Below, in pieces: positions 19,297-29,137 of a stretch of 64,000 nt of DNA. This stretch comes from Syncephalis plumigaleata (lineage: Eukaryota > Zoopagomycota > Zoopagomycetes > Zoopagales > Piptocephalidaceae). The DNA is taken from contig JAIXMF010000002.1 of NCBI GenBank assembly GCA_025201365.1, positions 1,674,001 through 1,738,000 of the forward strand, in the 5' to 3' direction. The stretch's first letter is position 1. Each line of letters opens with the position of its first letter. Made by a program: the position numbers and the translations under genes. Below the pieces are notes generated by a model. It did no database searches and was not told where the DNA came from. It was given only the letters and a program-made list of their open reading frames with translations.

Positions 19297-20604
19297 ATGT
19301 TACAAGGTGTACTTATTGACCTTAGTGGCACACTGCATATAGGTGATAGTGCCATTAGTGGTGCAGTAGAAGCCATTGAACAGTTGAGAAAAGCAGATAT
19401 ACCGGTAATAATAAATAGGAATAGGAATAGTAGTAGTAATAAAGTAATTGACTGTATAATTAGTTTCGTTTCTGTACTAATACTACGAAAGAATCAGCGC
19501 ATAGTCTTATGACGCGTCTACAACGTATAGGCTTTAGTGTGGCATCTCATGAGGTAAGTGTAACTAGTCATACTTGAGTATTGGCGTGTAATTCCATTTC
19601 TCGTATTCTAGCTATTTACTTCACTCAATGCTGCGGTCAATTTAATGCGGACTGAACAATTAAAGCAAGTATATCTTGGCTAGATAATTATATATATATA
19701 TACAATAACTACCATTGAATAGTCCATTAGTCATGCTAGAAGAGGAAGCAGCCACTGTAATACCGTTTGATGATCAACGTCCAATGGATGCTGTACTGAT
19801 TGGACTGGCACCTCGTCAATTCCATTATGAACGGGTAAGCTAGCAATGATGATGCGGTTAGCTGACTAGTAACTGTCATTACTAATAATAATGGTGCTTA
19901 GTTAAATGAAGCATTTCAATTGATTCGACGAGGATGTCCACTATTCGCCATTCATAAGGCACGCTATTATGCCACTGAAACTGGTTTAGCATTGGGTCCA
20001 GGTCCATTTGTTGCTGCATTAGAATATGCCACTGGTACTAAAGCAACAGTCATTGGCAAGGTAACATTACGATATTTCTACTAAGCTACTTGTCACTGAA
20101 TGTACTCTATATGTGTGGTGATTAGCCAGAACGAACATTTTTTGAAATGGCCATCCGTGACATGTAAGACACTAATGCCGATAGTCTAATATATGTATAT
20201 ATATATCGAGGTTCAATTATGTAACTGTTTATATTTTATATATATTCATATCTATGTTAGGGGATTACCAATGGCATCAACCTATCCACAAGTAGCCATT
20301 ATAGGTGATGATGTAGAACAAGATCTCGGTGGTAATTATTATTATTATTATTCAATATTAATAGATGTACTAATGAACATATAGGTGGTGCTATAGAACT
20401 AGGATTACGTCGTTATTTAGGTAAGTGACGAGTACAATACAAGTAATAAACGAGCTAAGATGATTTACATGTATCATAGTCAAGACGGGTAAATATCAGG
20501 ACAATGATGAGAATAAGGCTACTGCACCATTAGCAGGTGTATTTGCATCGTTTCCTGATGTTATTAATCAGCTGTTATTGTCAGTTGATAATATATCCAA
20601 TTAA
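19297..20604 (+). CDS. HDHD2: HAD-family phosphatase, HDHD2/LHPP-like
   Basis: The start [17 protein letters not shown] carries motif I in the form D-L-S-G-T-L-H, typical of HDHD2. The second exon gives [19 protein letters not shown] (motif II Thr in T-N-T-T-K-E-S). Further exons give the substrate-cap region ([20 protein letters not shown]), the motif III Lys in V-I-G-K-P-E-R-T-F-F, and motif [16 protein letters not shown]. The C-terminus reads [16 protein letters not shown] before TAA at 20602. About 260 residues in eight or so short exons, normal for the family. Members hydrolyse phosphate esters or phospho-amino acids; the true substrate of HDHD2 is unsettled. Only 92 bp separate it from the F-BAR gene upstream. 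Confidence 0.88.
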
Positions 20605-20851
20605 TAAATATATCGTGCTAGTTAGTGATTCAGTAGAATGAAATGAAATACACGGTTCGCCTATTGTTCCAACAAGTAGTCATGATTATTTGAAACTCCA
20701 CCTTAGCTAACCCTATTTTCATTCATTCTACGCTTGTCTGTATTTATGGCAACACTCTTATCCATTTGCTTAGTATCATCTTATTCCACTGTAAACGACA
20801 CTTGGTCATCCATAAGCTGATCCCGCTATTCAGCTTGTACTCACCACTGCC

Positions 20852-22312
20852 ATGCTGGCTATCAAGGTGAGCACAGGTTACAGTCCACGAATGATTCGGG
20901 GATTGCCTCGATTCTCGCGAGTCAAACGACTACTACTTGCCGTCGTACTTGCCGGTCTACTTATTATCTGGCTGACCGCCGAAGTAATTATACAAGGAGT
21001 ACACAAACTAAGATCCAATGTCACCTATCATGCATGGAATAATGGATGGCTCGGTTGTGGTTGGCGTAAAACATCTCTGCTAGCCTATTGGAATAGCACG
21101 CACGTAGCGATAACCGGTGAGGCTAGTTGTCGTCTACCAGAACAAGTATGGTTCCTATGGCATGAACAGGAGAGCTGGTCATTGCATGATGGCAATACTA
21201 GCAAATCTACCGGTCCATCCAATTGGACAGCATCGATTATCGATCCTATTGTCTATGATGATCATCATTATGTATATCGTGCTTATATACCTGTCATCTC
21301 GACTAATCGCAACCATTCAACCGATTGGCTGACTACGAGATATGGATATCTATGGCGTTGGGGACAAGTATCCACCAGTGACATGGCATCGATGACCATG
21401 AGCACCGTACTACCAGCTGAGCTAACGCGTAGTGATGTATCAACACCAGAGGATAGTTTTATCCATTATCATGATGTGCAACCAACTGGCTCATCCGGCG
21501 ATCAGTCGATGGCGCATAAACAATTAAAGATCGGTATGGTGGCCGATAATCAATACAAGAAAACGAAATATCTACAAATACTACGTCAAATAGCGGGACA
21601 TCAACCGGATATCTGGTTACATGGCGGTGATGCCGTGGAACACGGCGCTAGACTCGATGAATGGGAGACGGATTTCTTTAATCCTATCACGGAAGCAAAA
21701 CTGAATCGTGTTCCCTTGTTGTATACGCGTGGCAATCACGACGACATACAAGATTATTGGGAATGGGGAACGGATCGCGGTCATATTTACCATCAGCCGA
21801 GTAGATCATGGTTTGCCATTACATTGGGCGGTGCCCGATGGATTGTACTCGATTCCAATCGGGACAGATTGGAGCAGGAGACGTTTCTACGCGAGGAATT
21901 AGCGAGTAAGGAGGCAGAAATGGCCACCTTTATCATTGTCGTGATACACATACCGCCCTACATCGAATACTGGGATCGTGAGGCGTGGGAGGTGCGTGGC
22001 GAGCGAGAATGGGGACGATTCGTACAGGAGAAGTATGGCGTTCTATTCGAGAAGCACCAAGTTGATTTGGTGGTATCGGGACATCAGCACAACTATCAGC
22101 GTGGCCAACATGGCAACACGACGTATACGATTATTGGCGGAGGAGGTGGCAGTCTAGACAATGAACAAGTAACTGACTGGCACATGTACAAGAAGACAGC
22201 CATTACACATCATTACGTGATGGTAACACTTGGTCGTGATAAACTAGTGTGGAATGCGTATGATGCGGATGGTGTAGCATTAGATACATTTGAATTAACT
22301 AGTCGTAAATAA
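20852..22312 (+). CDS. Membrane-anchored calcineurin-like metallophosphoesterase
   Basis: A single-exon protein of 486 residues. An N-terminal basic patch and a hydrophobic helix (LLLAVVLAGLLIIWLTAEVI, about residues 28-47) predict a type II membrane anchor or uncleaved signal, with the catalytic part in the lumen or outside; several N-glycosylation sequons fit this. The metal-binding blocks are in order: M-V-A-D-N-Q (first Asp), H-G-G-D-A-V-E-H-G, R-G-N-H-D-D, V-V-I-H-I-P, and S-G-H-Q-H-N-Y-Q-R. This is the purple-acid-phosphatase/calcineurin-like set. The first block has Asp-x-Gln where Asp-x-His is most common; other subfamilies share this form. About 200 residues before the catalytic domain look like a beta-rich N-terminal domain, as in PAPs. 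Substrate unknown. Confidence 0.82.
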   Translation: MLAIKVSTGYSPRMIRGLPRFSRVKRLLLAVVLAGLLIIWLTAEVIIQGVHKLRSNVTYHAWNNGWLGCGWRKTSLLAYWNSTHVAITGEASCRLPEQVWFLWHEQESWSLHDGNTSKSTGPSNWTASIIDPIVYDDHHYVYRAYIPVISTNRNHSTDWLTTRYGYLWRWGQVSTSDMASMTMSTVLPAELTRSDVSTPEDSFIHYHDVQPTGSSGDQSMAHKQLKIGMVADNQYKKTKYLQILRQIAGHQPDIWLHGGDAVEHGARLDEWETDFFNPITEAKLNRVPLLYTRGNHDDIQDYWEWGTDRGHIYHQPSRSWFAITLGGARWIVLDSNRDRLEQETFLREELASKEAEMATFIIVVIHIPPYIEYWDREAWEVRGEREWGRFVQEKYGVLFEKHQVDLVVSGHQHNYQRGQHGNTTYTIIGGGGGSLDNEQVTDWHMYKKTAITHHYVMVTLGRDKLVWNAYDADGVALDTFELTSRK

Positions 22313-22416
22313 TAAAACACTCAGTATTAGTTTAGTATGTATACATGTATGTATGGAATAGACAGTATGAAATGGTTAACATGATTATTTATTGGTATTT
22401 GGCAGGATGGGACTGA

Positions 22417-23370
22417 TTAATTGAACTGGAAGTTGGCATTAGAGAACTATGCAATATATAATAGCATTAGTATACGTGTATACTTGTATGATATCGTCAA
22501 TGGTTCAGATTACTTACATCAAGTTCCGGATGCTAATAGAAATAGCATTGTTGTCATTAATAAAGCTAATATGATAGTTGTATAGGAAATAGTAGTCACT
22601 TACTGCTTTTTGCAATTTCTTTAGTTGCTCTTGTTTCTCCAATTCCTCACTAGTGGGTAGACCCATTTGTTTTTGACGTTGATCAAACTAAGCAATACAG
22701 ATGAGTAGATGTTAGTGTTGATGAAGCACTAGCCTGTGAGTTAACGAGGCTTACCATCATCTTTTCAATGGCCGAGCGTGTCTCGCCATCTAAATCGCTT
22801 AGTTGCGAGTTCTCTGGCTGAATCTTTTGCGTATTAATCTCTGGATGACCGACAATAACATTCTTCCACCATTCGGCTTTGTTGATCTTTTCCAATTGAA
22901 TGACCACTTCCTTTTGTTCATCTAGATGACATGCAAGATAATGATGCTGTGGTTAGCCATTAATCATTGGATTTACTACACCACACCTACCAATGGTCCA
23001 TGTGGATTCTTCCACTTTAATATCCTTGGAGAGTTCACCCTAACATCGCAGTAGTAATCACTATTTAGTATCATCTCGTGATACAATGATATGATATGGT
23101 ATGGTGCACTTACATCAATAATTGGTGCCTCTCCCTTGAAGCTTACGTAGAGTCGACGTTTCTGGATTCGAATATCTAGTTGTTTTGCGCGTGTACCCTT
23201 TGGCACCTCCACGATCACGGTCACTTCCGGTAGCGACTGTTTCCACGCATAAGGAATACCTAGAGTAGTCGGTGAATTGAATACAATTAGCAGTAGATTA
23301 CTAGTTGAACAGCATTAATATACTTGCCTTCGTGGGTAATCAGCGTGTTCTCGTAGATAGTTTCTTCCAT
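22417..23370 (-). CDS. NUDC: NudC (nuclear distribution C) CS-domain chaperone
   Basis: About 178 residues in seven or so short exons. The CS/p23 domain reads [20 protein letters not shown] and continues through the [14 protein letters not shown] segment. The C-terminal NudC signature is strong: [20 protein letters not shown], then [20 protein letters not shown] and [13 protein letters not shown]. NudC is a co-chaperone that stabilises LIS1 and dynein-related clients in nuclear movement. Start at the ATG at 23368-23370 ([15 protein letters not shown]); stop TAA at 22417. Animal NUDC has an extra N-terminal ~150 residues that are absent here, as in short fungal NudC. It converges on the phosphoesterase gene with a 104-bp spacer. 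Confidence 0.93.
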
Positions 23371-23846
23371 GCTTACAAAGAATTGACGGAAAGCGGTAGA
23401 TCAAGAAGCGCAACCAATGTTAAACCAAATAATTGACCAAAACAAATTCAATAAAAAGAGAATAAAGGCGACGTGGATGTTAACGAGATCACGCACGTCA
23501 TTTTTATAACTGGATCAAGTGTGAATCGATCAAGATTCATTCGTTTCCAATTGTATTCATTCGTACGACAGCATATACGTCGAATACATCTTTTTCATTT
23601 GATTAACGCTGTTAGTAATAAAGTTTTGTTGTTTATTAATAAATATATTTGCGCATTCATTAGCGCTTTTATTATTATTGAGTAGTTGCTATGACCTTAG
23701 CAGTTGAGAGAGATGCTAATGATTGCGATATCATATATTGCAACTAGTGATAATAAATAATATTTATTTCTCATTATTAGTTAATAGAAACATGTTGCTC
23801 GCTCTAATGGTATCAATAACAATATAGTATGATTTATCGATGCTTG
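23371..23846. other. Gene-free AT-rich spacer
   Basis: About 475 bp between the NudC start and the stop of the F-box-like gene. It should hold the NudC promoter at its left and the 3' region of the F-box-like gene at its right. No feature recognised. Confidence 0.45.
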
Positions 23847-25586
23847 TTATAGTTCGCCATACTCCACTATTGTTTGTATATAGTCCTCATCGAGACTATA
23901 TATCGTGCCAAACATTGCATAATAATTTTCGTAGTCGTATATATATGATACTGTGTATCTGCGTATTATCTCCTTTGTATTGATGTCTACAAGCAATTTA
24001 CTGCATATAGCATCATGATCTTCTAGATTAAAATGATAGATATCCCCTATAATGTTTCTAATGCGATATGTATCCGATATTTGTAATACTTGGTCGTCAT
24101 TGTAAGATAAGTCTGTCCATACTTTTGTTGGGGTGGAACCAAATAATACATAATCGCATCCAGCCCTTAACAATGGAACAGGTATATGCCGGTTAGATAC
24201 AGTGTAGCAATTACGTGGAGTATGGGTTTGGCCATTGGATGCAACACTATGAATTATGCATAGATGATTACTAGAATTACCATATAATTCAATTATCATA
24301 TGCGAGTCGTATGAATTATACGTCATTAATCTCGCATTCTTTATCCTCTCAGGTAGTTGAAACCAGCCATTTCGCAATTGTACTACAGGATTATTGCTCG
24401 AGAACTCGTATAGTGCCCATTCAATACGATCCACATCATCATCGACGACTACTCTTGCCGTGTATACTACTGCTGTGTTGTTGGTTGTTTTGTAGAAACG
24501 AATAGCATTCCACGTAACATCAATGTTCCCTGGACACATGATACTATTATCTATATCGAATACCATTATATTGACTAAATCCATTAATCATTAGTACTAG
24601 TTATATGGTATCATTGTACAATTACTACACTTACAAATTCTCGCCAATTGGTATGACTTTCGTATTCCATGCACTAATAATACCCATTTTCCCTGGATTG
24701 TGTCCACTCGATATCGTCCTGGAACATCAAATGTAGTGAAAACACCACCATGTTTGCGAGTAATTATTTTTACATTATAGTTGGTATCGCTCCCGATTGT
24801 CCTAGGAGATACGGCTATATAATGGTCACCTGTGACATAATCGTCTTTAGTTTGATCACCACTACCCAGCGAAAGAACATTTGGCGATGTGGATAGCGTA
24901 CTGTTATATTTAATATTGTTGCTTGATTTAAGGTTTGAGTGTGGTAGATATTCAAAAGTATAATGACGGATTGATGCTCTGCGTAGGCGATTTTGCTGCG
25001 TAATAAATATACGGTTATCATTAACACCTTCGCGATAATCCATCCCATTTTTGTCAGCTTCCATATCGATATATGTGATATTGCGTCGTCCATATCGCCA
25101 ATTATTCTCGGTGCTCACTCGTCGACGATATGTGTTGTACCAGTCCACATTCTCTAGTAGATCGGCTCGTTTATCCGATGTACATGGATTGTTGACATCC
25201 GTGCGTATACACCATAATACGAAATCCATTTCTTTAGCGTAATAGGCTCCTGATAGGAAATCCCTATGATATAGTTCTTGCCATAATACTGTATCATTTC
25301 GAATACTGCTTCTTAACGAGTGACAACATGCTGATAAACGTAATAATTCGATATGACCAAGTAGACTACGGAAGACACGCTGGTCATGAAATGGAATACT
25401 GCTTAGACAAACTAGTAATCTACAAGACGAGTTGGGATTACTCAATATCTCAGTAGTAGTAGTTGTAATCGTAGTCGTAGTCTTAGTAGTCCTAGTAGTT
25501 GCAGTAGTTGTAATAGTAATAGTCGTAGTCGTAGTAGTCGTAGTGTTGCCAGTAGTAGCAGTAGTAGCCGCAGTAGTAATAGACAT
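23847..25586 (-). CDS. F-box-like protein of unknown function
   Basis: Two exons, 24635-25586 and 23847-24574, joined by a 60-nt intron with GTAAGT donor, TACTAAT branch motif and TTTAG acceptor; the join restores one frame (A-R-I-F-N-I-M-V-F-D). Without splicing it would look like two adjacent genes. The protein is about 560 residues. Residues 1-45 are almost only Thr and Ile, coded by a triplet microsatellite. Then SSIPFHDQRVFRSLLGHIEL and LRLSACCHSLRSSIRNDTVL resemble an F-box, which would link it to an SCF ubiquitin ligase. The rest shows beta-rich segments with W-containing repeats, perhaps a propeller, but no known repeat was identified. The F-box call is tentative. Confidence 0.6.
25441..25586 (-). 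repeat. Imperfect trinucleotide microsatellite coding for a Thr tract
   Basis: A run of GTA/GTC/GTT-type triplets on the + strand (ACN codons on the minus strand) covering the first ~45 codons of the F-box-like gene. Interruptions give Ile, Ala, Arg and Lys. Slippage is the likely origin. If the real start is downstream of the tract (no good in-frame Met is seen at once after it), the tract would be untranslated. Confidence 0.7.
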
Positions 25587-25673
25587 AGTGGAATGGAATA
25601 AGAAAGGCGATATGGGGTAGAGAAATACGATGACGTTATTTTAATCAAGAATACACAAATAAATCATACGCAA

Positions 25674-25997
25674 GTGTGGATAATAATGAAGCATGGTGTT
25701 CAAGTATTTCTAATTGACGAGATATCCTACTGTCACTTGTTATGCCTTCTTAATATGAGTATAATCTATAGCAATATACTAATTCATTATTCTATTAGAT
25801 GCACACATCAGAATTGTAAAGATGACATGAAAGGTAAAGGATTCGAGTATTGTGTATGGAATCGGGATATGGCAGCATGTCTGAATGTTATTCAGATTAT
25901 TCTCAGTATTTGCAATGGAAATGGTGTTCCAACACAATTACATCAAAGTGTCATTACTTCTAAACGTTCAAGAAATGAAGGACAAGGACAACAATAA
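25674..25997 (+). pseudogene. Truncated Fanzor (eukaryotic TnpB-like) nuclease, C-terminal remnant
   Basis: The frame carries the C-terminal signature of Fanzor/TnpB RNA-guided nucleases: VFLIDEISYCHLLC (the acidic Asp-Glu plus first Cys pair of the zinc ribbon), RCTHQNC (second Cys pair), and YCVWNRDMAACLNVIQIILS, the RuvC-III W-N-R-D-x-A-A-x-x-N block, followed by N-G-x-G-V-P-T-Q-L-H. The first Cys pair is separated from the second by what looks like a ~50-nt intron (about 25759-25799: GTATAA donor, TACTAAT branch, ATTAG acceptor). The N-terminal domains and RuvC-I are absent, since the F-box-like gene starts 88 bp upstream on the other strand. Known Fanzors are 400-700 residues, so this is a relic of a transposon-borne gene. 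The C-terminal tail (SKRSRNEGQGQQ) is basic and polar. Confidence 0.7.
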
Positions 25998-26122
25998 ACA
26001 ACTTATCTGTGATGGTTATCGCTTTCACATCTAAATACATATTATCATTGCTATTACTTATTAGTAGAAACAAAAGGCTAGCTGCGTTAATCAGAGGAAA
26101 GTCCTGTATCTACGATTCATCA

Positions 26123-26366
26123 ATAACTGTCTATATCCTCATTGATGGTTATTTTGGTAATGACTTCATGTGGTGTATAAATTGGTGTAATCAACACGTG
26201 GCGTCACCACTTGCACTACATATCTACATATTGTATCGTTGACACGTGTATGCAAATTGGAATATTGCACATAACATGAGGCATTATTTGCATGGACAGA
26301 ACAGTTTAAAAAGTGCCAACCCCCAACTGAAGACTATTTAAAATGTATTGATATTCGATTGATTCG
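26123..26366 (+). repeat. Left arm of a 244-bp inverted repeat
   Basis: This stretch reappears reverse-complemented at 27741-27984 with about four mismatches by eye (roughly 98% identity). The outer end starts ATAACTGTCTATATCCTC and the inner end finishes ATTCGATTGAT. The arm begins 125 bp after the stop of the Fanzor remnant. It holds no coding sequence of its own. No clear target-site duplication flanks the pair. Confidence 0.9.
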
Positions 26367-26821
26367 TGTGCTTCATTGTAACTATAATGTCTTGATCTAT
26401 CAAGACTTGTGTTCTTGCTTTAATGTACTTGATTGATCATTGAATAAATAGTATTCTACAAATGCAACTATTACCATTACATGGTAATTAGTATGTAACA
26501 ACAATTCTACACGGATAAAGATAGCTAAATGTATATTTTATTTGAAATGCGCGCTAATAATGCTAATAATTGATAGACATATGACATCGCTTCAAACGCG
26601 AATGTAGTCTTATTTATATACCGAATACTGCGTCCAAAATCGAGTAAACTACTCGAGCAGTACGTGGTTCTCGCTTCTTCGTTCAACACGAATAGATAAT
26701 GTGTGATACGTGTCATTTGCACTAGACATGATTGTTAAGCATGACGTGTAAAAGTCGCTACTTTATCGAGCTAATGCTAAAACATTCAATGGTTACTCTG
26801 TTCTAGAATCCACCGTTAGAA
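26367..26821. other. Non-coding spacer inside the inverted repeat
   Basis: About 455 bp between the left arm and the 3' end of the secreted-protein gene. It has an AATAAA motif near 26444 and no reading frame that resembles a protein. Confidence 0.45.
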
Positions 26822-27688
26822 TTAAAAGTTGTTGAAGCCGGAATGGCCACCGAATCCGCCACCACTGCCGCCAAATCCGCCGAAGCCACCGCCGCCGCCG
26901 AAGCCACTACCGCTGCCGAAACCACCACCGCTGCCGAATGTCGGATCAAAGCCATTAACGCTGTTATCAGGTATGCTCTTTGCAGGAGTGTTGAGATTGT
27001 TCATGTTGAAAAGTAGATTGCCATTAAGACCTTTAACGGTGAATAATGGCGATCTAGCGCCACCATTTTGACCATTATTCATACCAGTTGGATCGTTCAA
27101 TCCATTATTCATATTCATTGGGTCGTTCCATCCGCTGTTAATACCATTGTTCAATCCGGTGTTAAAGCCACTGTTAAAACCACCGCCGCCGAAATCGTTG
27201 TTAAAGCCGCTGTTAAAGCCGCTATTCATACCAGTCGGATCGCTCCATCCGTTGTTCATACCGTTGTTTTGACCCCATCCACCATCTGACATACCGTCGT
27301 TGAATAGGCCATTTTGCGCTCCACCGTTTACTCCATTTTTATTCGGCATGAGTCTCGATGTATCGAATAAGTTTACACTGCTTAGACCTTGGTGGGTTGC
27401 TTTTACTCTTTGCAGACCATCCATCACATTACTGGTCACACTTGTGATGTCTAATGATTTTCGTGGCATTTTGCCTGCGTTGTTGTTCATGTTCGTAGAT
27501 CCAAATGGCCCACTCTCAAAGCCATTAGGATCCATCATTTCATCCATACCCTGCATACCCTGCATACCGTTCATTGAACCACCGGTATTCCATGGATCGG
27601 CAAGATTGCCTCTAAGAGGACGCGCCTTTACATTGTCAATACTGGATACTAGTAGTATGACAAAAGCTATGGGATATGACAATAACAT
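26822..27688 (-). CDS. Predicted secreted Gly/Asn/Met-rich protein
   Basis: A single exon of 288 residues. The first ATG at 27688 gives a clear signal peptide (MLLSYPIAFVILLVSSI), cleaved probably near V-K-A-R. The mature part is low in complexity: repeats of Met-Asn-Gly-Met-Gln-Gly, then many N-N-G-W-S-D-P-T-G-M-N-S-G-F units, and a C-terminal Gly/Phe/Ser tail (G-G-F-G-G repeats). Such composition is found in cell-wall, adhesive or silk-like proteins and in some effectors; no family was recognised. There are no Cys residues in the visible mature protein. Its promoter coincides with the right arm of the inverted repeat. A few codons upstream of the ATG also read in frame but lack an ATG. Confidence 0.75.
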   Translation of the reverse strand: MLLSYPIAFVILLVSSIDNVKARPLRGNLADPWNTGGSMNGMQGMQGMDEMMDPNGFESGPFGSTNMNNNAGKMPRKSLDITSVTSNVMDGLQRVKATHQGLSSVNLFDTSRLMPNKNGVNGGAQNGLFNDGMSDGGWGQNNGMNNGWSDPTGMNSGFNSGFNNDFGGGGFNSGFNTGLNNGINSGWNDPMNMNNGLNDPTGMNNGQNGGARSPLFTVKGLNGNLLFNMNNLNTPAKSIPDNSVNGFDPTFGSGGGFGSGSGFGGGGGFGGFGGSGGGFGGHSGFNNF

Positions 27689-27740
27689 CGTTAAGAATAT
27701 GTTCAAGTACAAGTGTTTATAGAAAGAGAAATGGAGGGTA

Positions 27741-27984
27741 CGTATCAATCGAATATCAATACATTTTAAATAGTCTTCAGTTGGGGGTTGGCACTTTTTA
27801 AACTGTTCTGTCCGTGCAAATAATGCCTCATGTTATGTGCAATATTCCAATTTGCATACACGTGTCAACGATACAATATGTAGATATGTAGTGCAAGTGG
27901 TGACGCCACGTGTTGATTACACCAATTTATACACCACATGAAGTCATTACCAAAATAGCCCTCAATGAGGATATAGACAGTTAT
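27741..27984 (-). repeat. Right arm of the 244-bp inverted repeat (promoter side of the secreted gene)
   Basis: Reverse complement of 26123-26366. The inner end lies 53 bp upstream of the ATG of the secreted-protein gene, so the arm must contain its promoter. Reading toward that gene it carries a TTTAAAAA and a TTTAAAAT box and a palindromic CACGTGGCGTCACC-like cluster (E-box/CRE-like), which could be activator sites. Confidence 0.9.
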
Positions 27985-29137
27985 GACAAGTGCTCTCTCT
28001 CTCTCACACATTCACTCGTATATCATTGCACATCCATTAGTACTGTATTGGTAGAAGATCGATTAGCTACCGTTTACAGCGATATAGGATAGACTTGTAT
28101 TTGATTGCGTGGACTATTGCTTGGCTACAAATTCAAGCCTTAACTATAATCGAGTTAACAGACGATCCACCAGTATTGATGCACATCTATGACGAATCAT
28201 TACCGTATAGTTATGGCACAAGGTGATGATCGTGCACTATTTATATACCACTTGTGTTTTCCTATTGTAGCTATCCTCATTCTTGCTATCATGAATAGAT
28301 TGACGTATAGATGATGCATGGATATCCGACCGCTAATGCATTAAGCAACTGCAAACACTGATATATCCAGTAAGACACTCGTAGATCAATGGATAAACAT
28401 GCGAGTAAGTCGTATCATCATTATTAGTTACATATTTACTACTGCTATGATTTTAATTGCATGGAATCTTCATTGTTTCATCTGGTCCGATCGTTTATGG
28501 TATGAGCATGTGTGCAAGTACAAATTTGTATTTTTGATCACTAAATTGTACATTTAATACATTTTCATTTTTTTTAATGAATCTGAGCCTATATACCAAT
28601 ATATATATGTACTAGAATACTTCTCTAATGGAACGAGTAATCATAGAGATAACATGGCTAGTATCAATAACGAGTAAAAAGTTGTGTATCAAATTCGATA
28701 TTAATCATGCATGCTACGTGATATATCAAGTACACAAGTGAATACAGATGCTATCAACTATGATAGCAATACTTCAATGGACTACATAGCATAGTTCATC
28801 ATACGTGGTAATACCATTAATAAGCGAGACTCGTCATTTACGAATGATATGCACACATTGCAATATCTCGCTAGTTAAAGAGAAACAAATTCGGAAAATT
28901 GTTATTCGTAAACACCGAATACTTGTTTAATGCAGATATGATCATCTGATTCACCAATACTACCGTATTTCCGTCTGTTTTACGACGTGCGTATTCCCAT
29001 GCTACACAGATGAATTATTATTGTCATTAATATAAAGCTGTTGGATTGGCACGTCGTCATGCAATAATCTTGATACTTTTACCTGGACCGCTTACTATTC
29101 TACATTTCGTATATCTCAATCATACCTAGTCTTCAAC
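27985..29137. other. Gene-free AT-rich spacer
   Basis: About 1.15 kb with a short TC/CA microsatellite near 28000-28020 and no supported gene. No remains of the Fanzor N-terminus were recognised here by eye. The right end holds the promoter of the dehydrogenase gene. Confidence 0.45.

Noticed and set aside
24575-24634. Two adjacent minus-strand genes meeting near 24590
   Set aside because: A short intron with GTAAGT, TACTAAT and TTTAG joins both frames in phase, so one gene is far more likely.
26525-26722. A 65-codon minus-strand frame between the left repeat arm and the secreted-protein gene
   Set aside because: No promoter-like context, no similarity and AT-rich composition; judged accidental.
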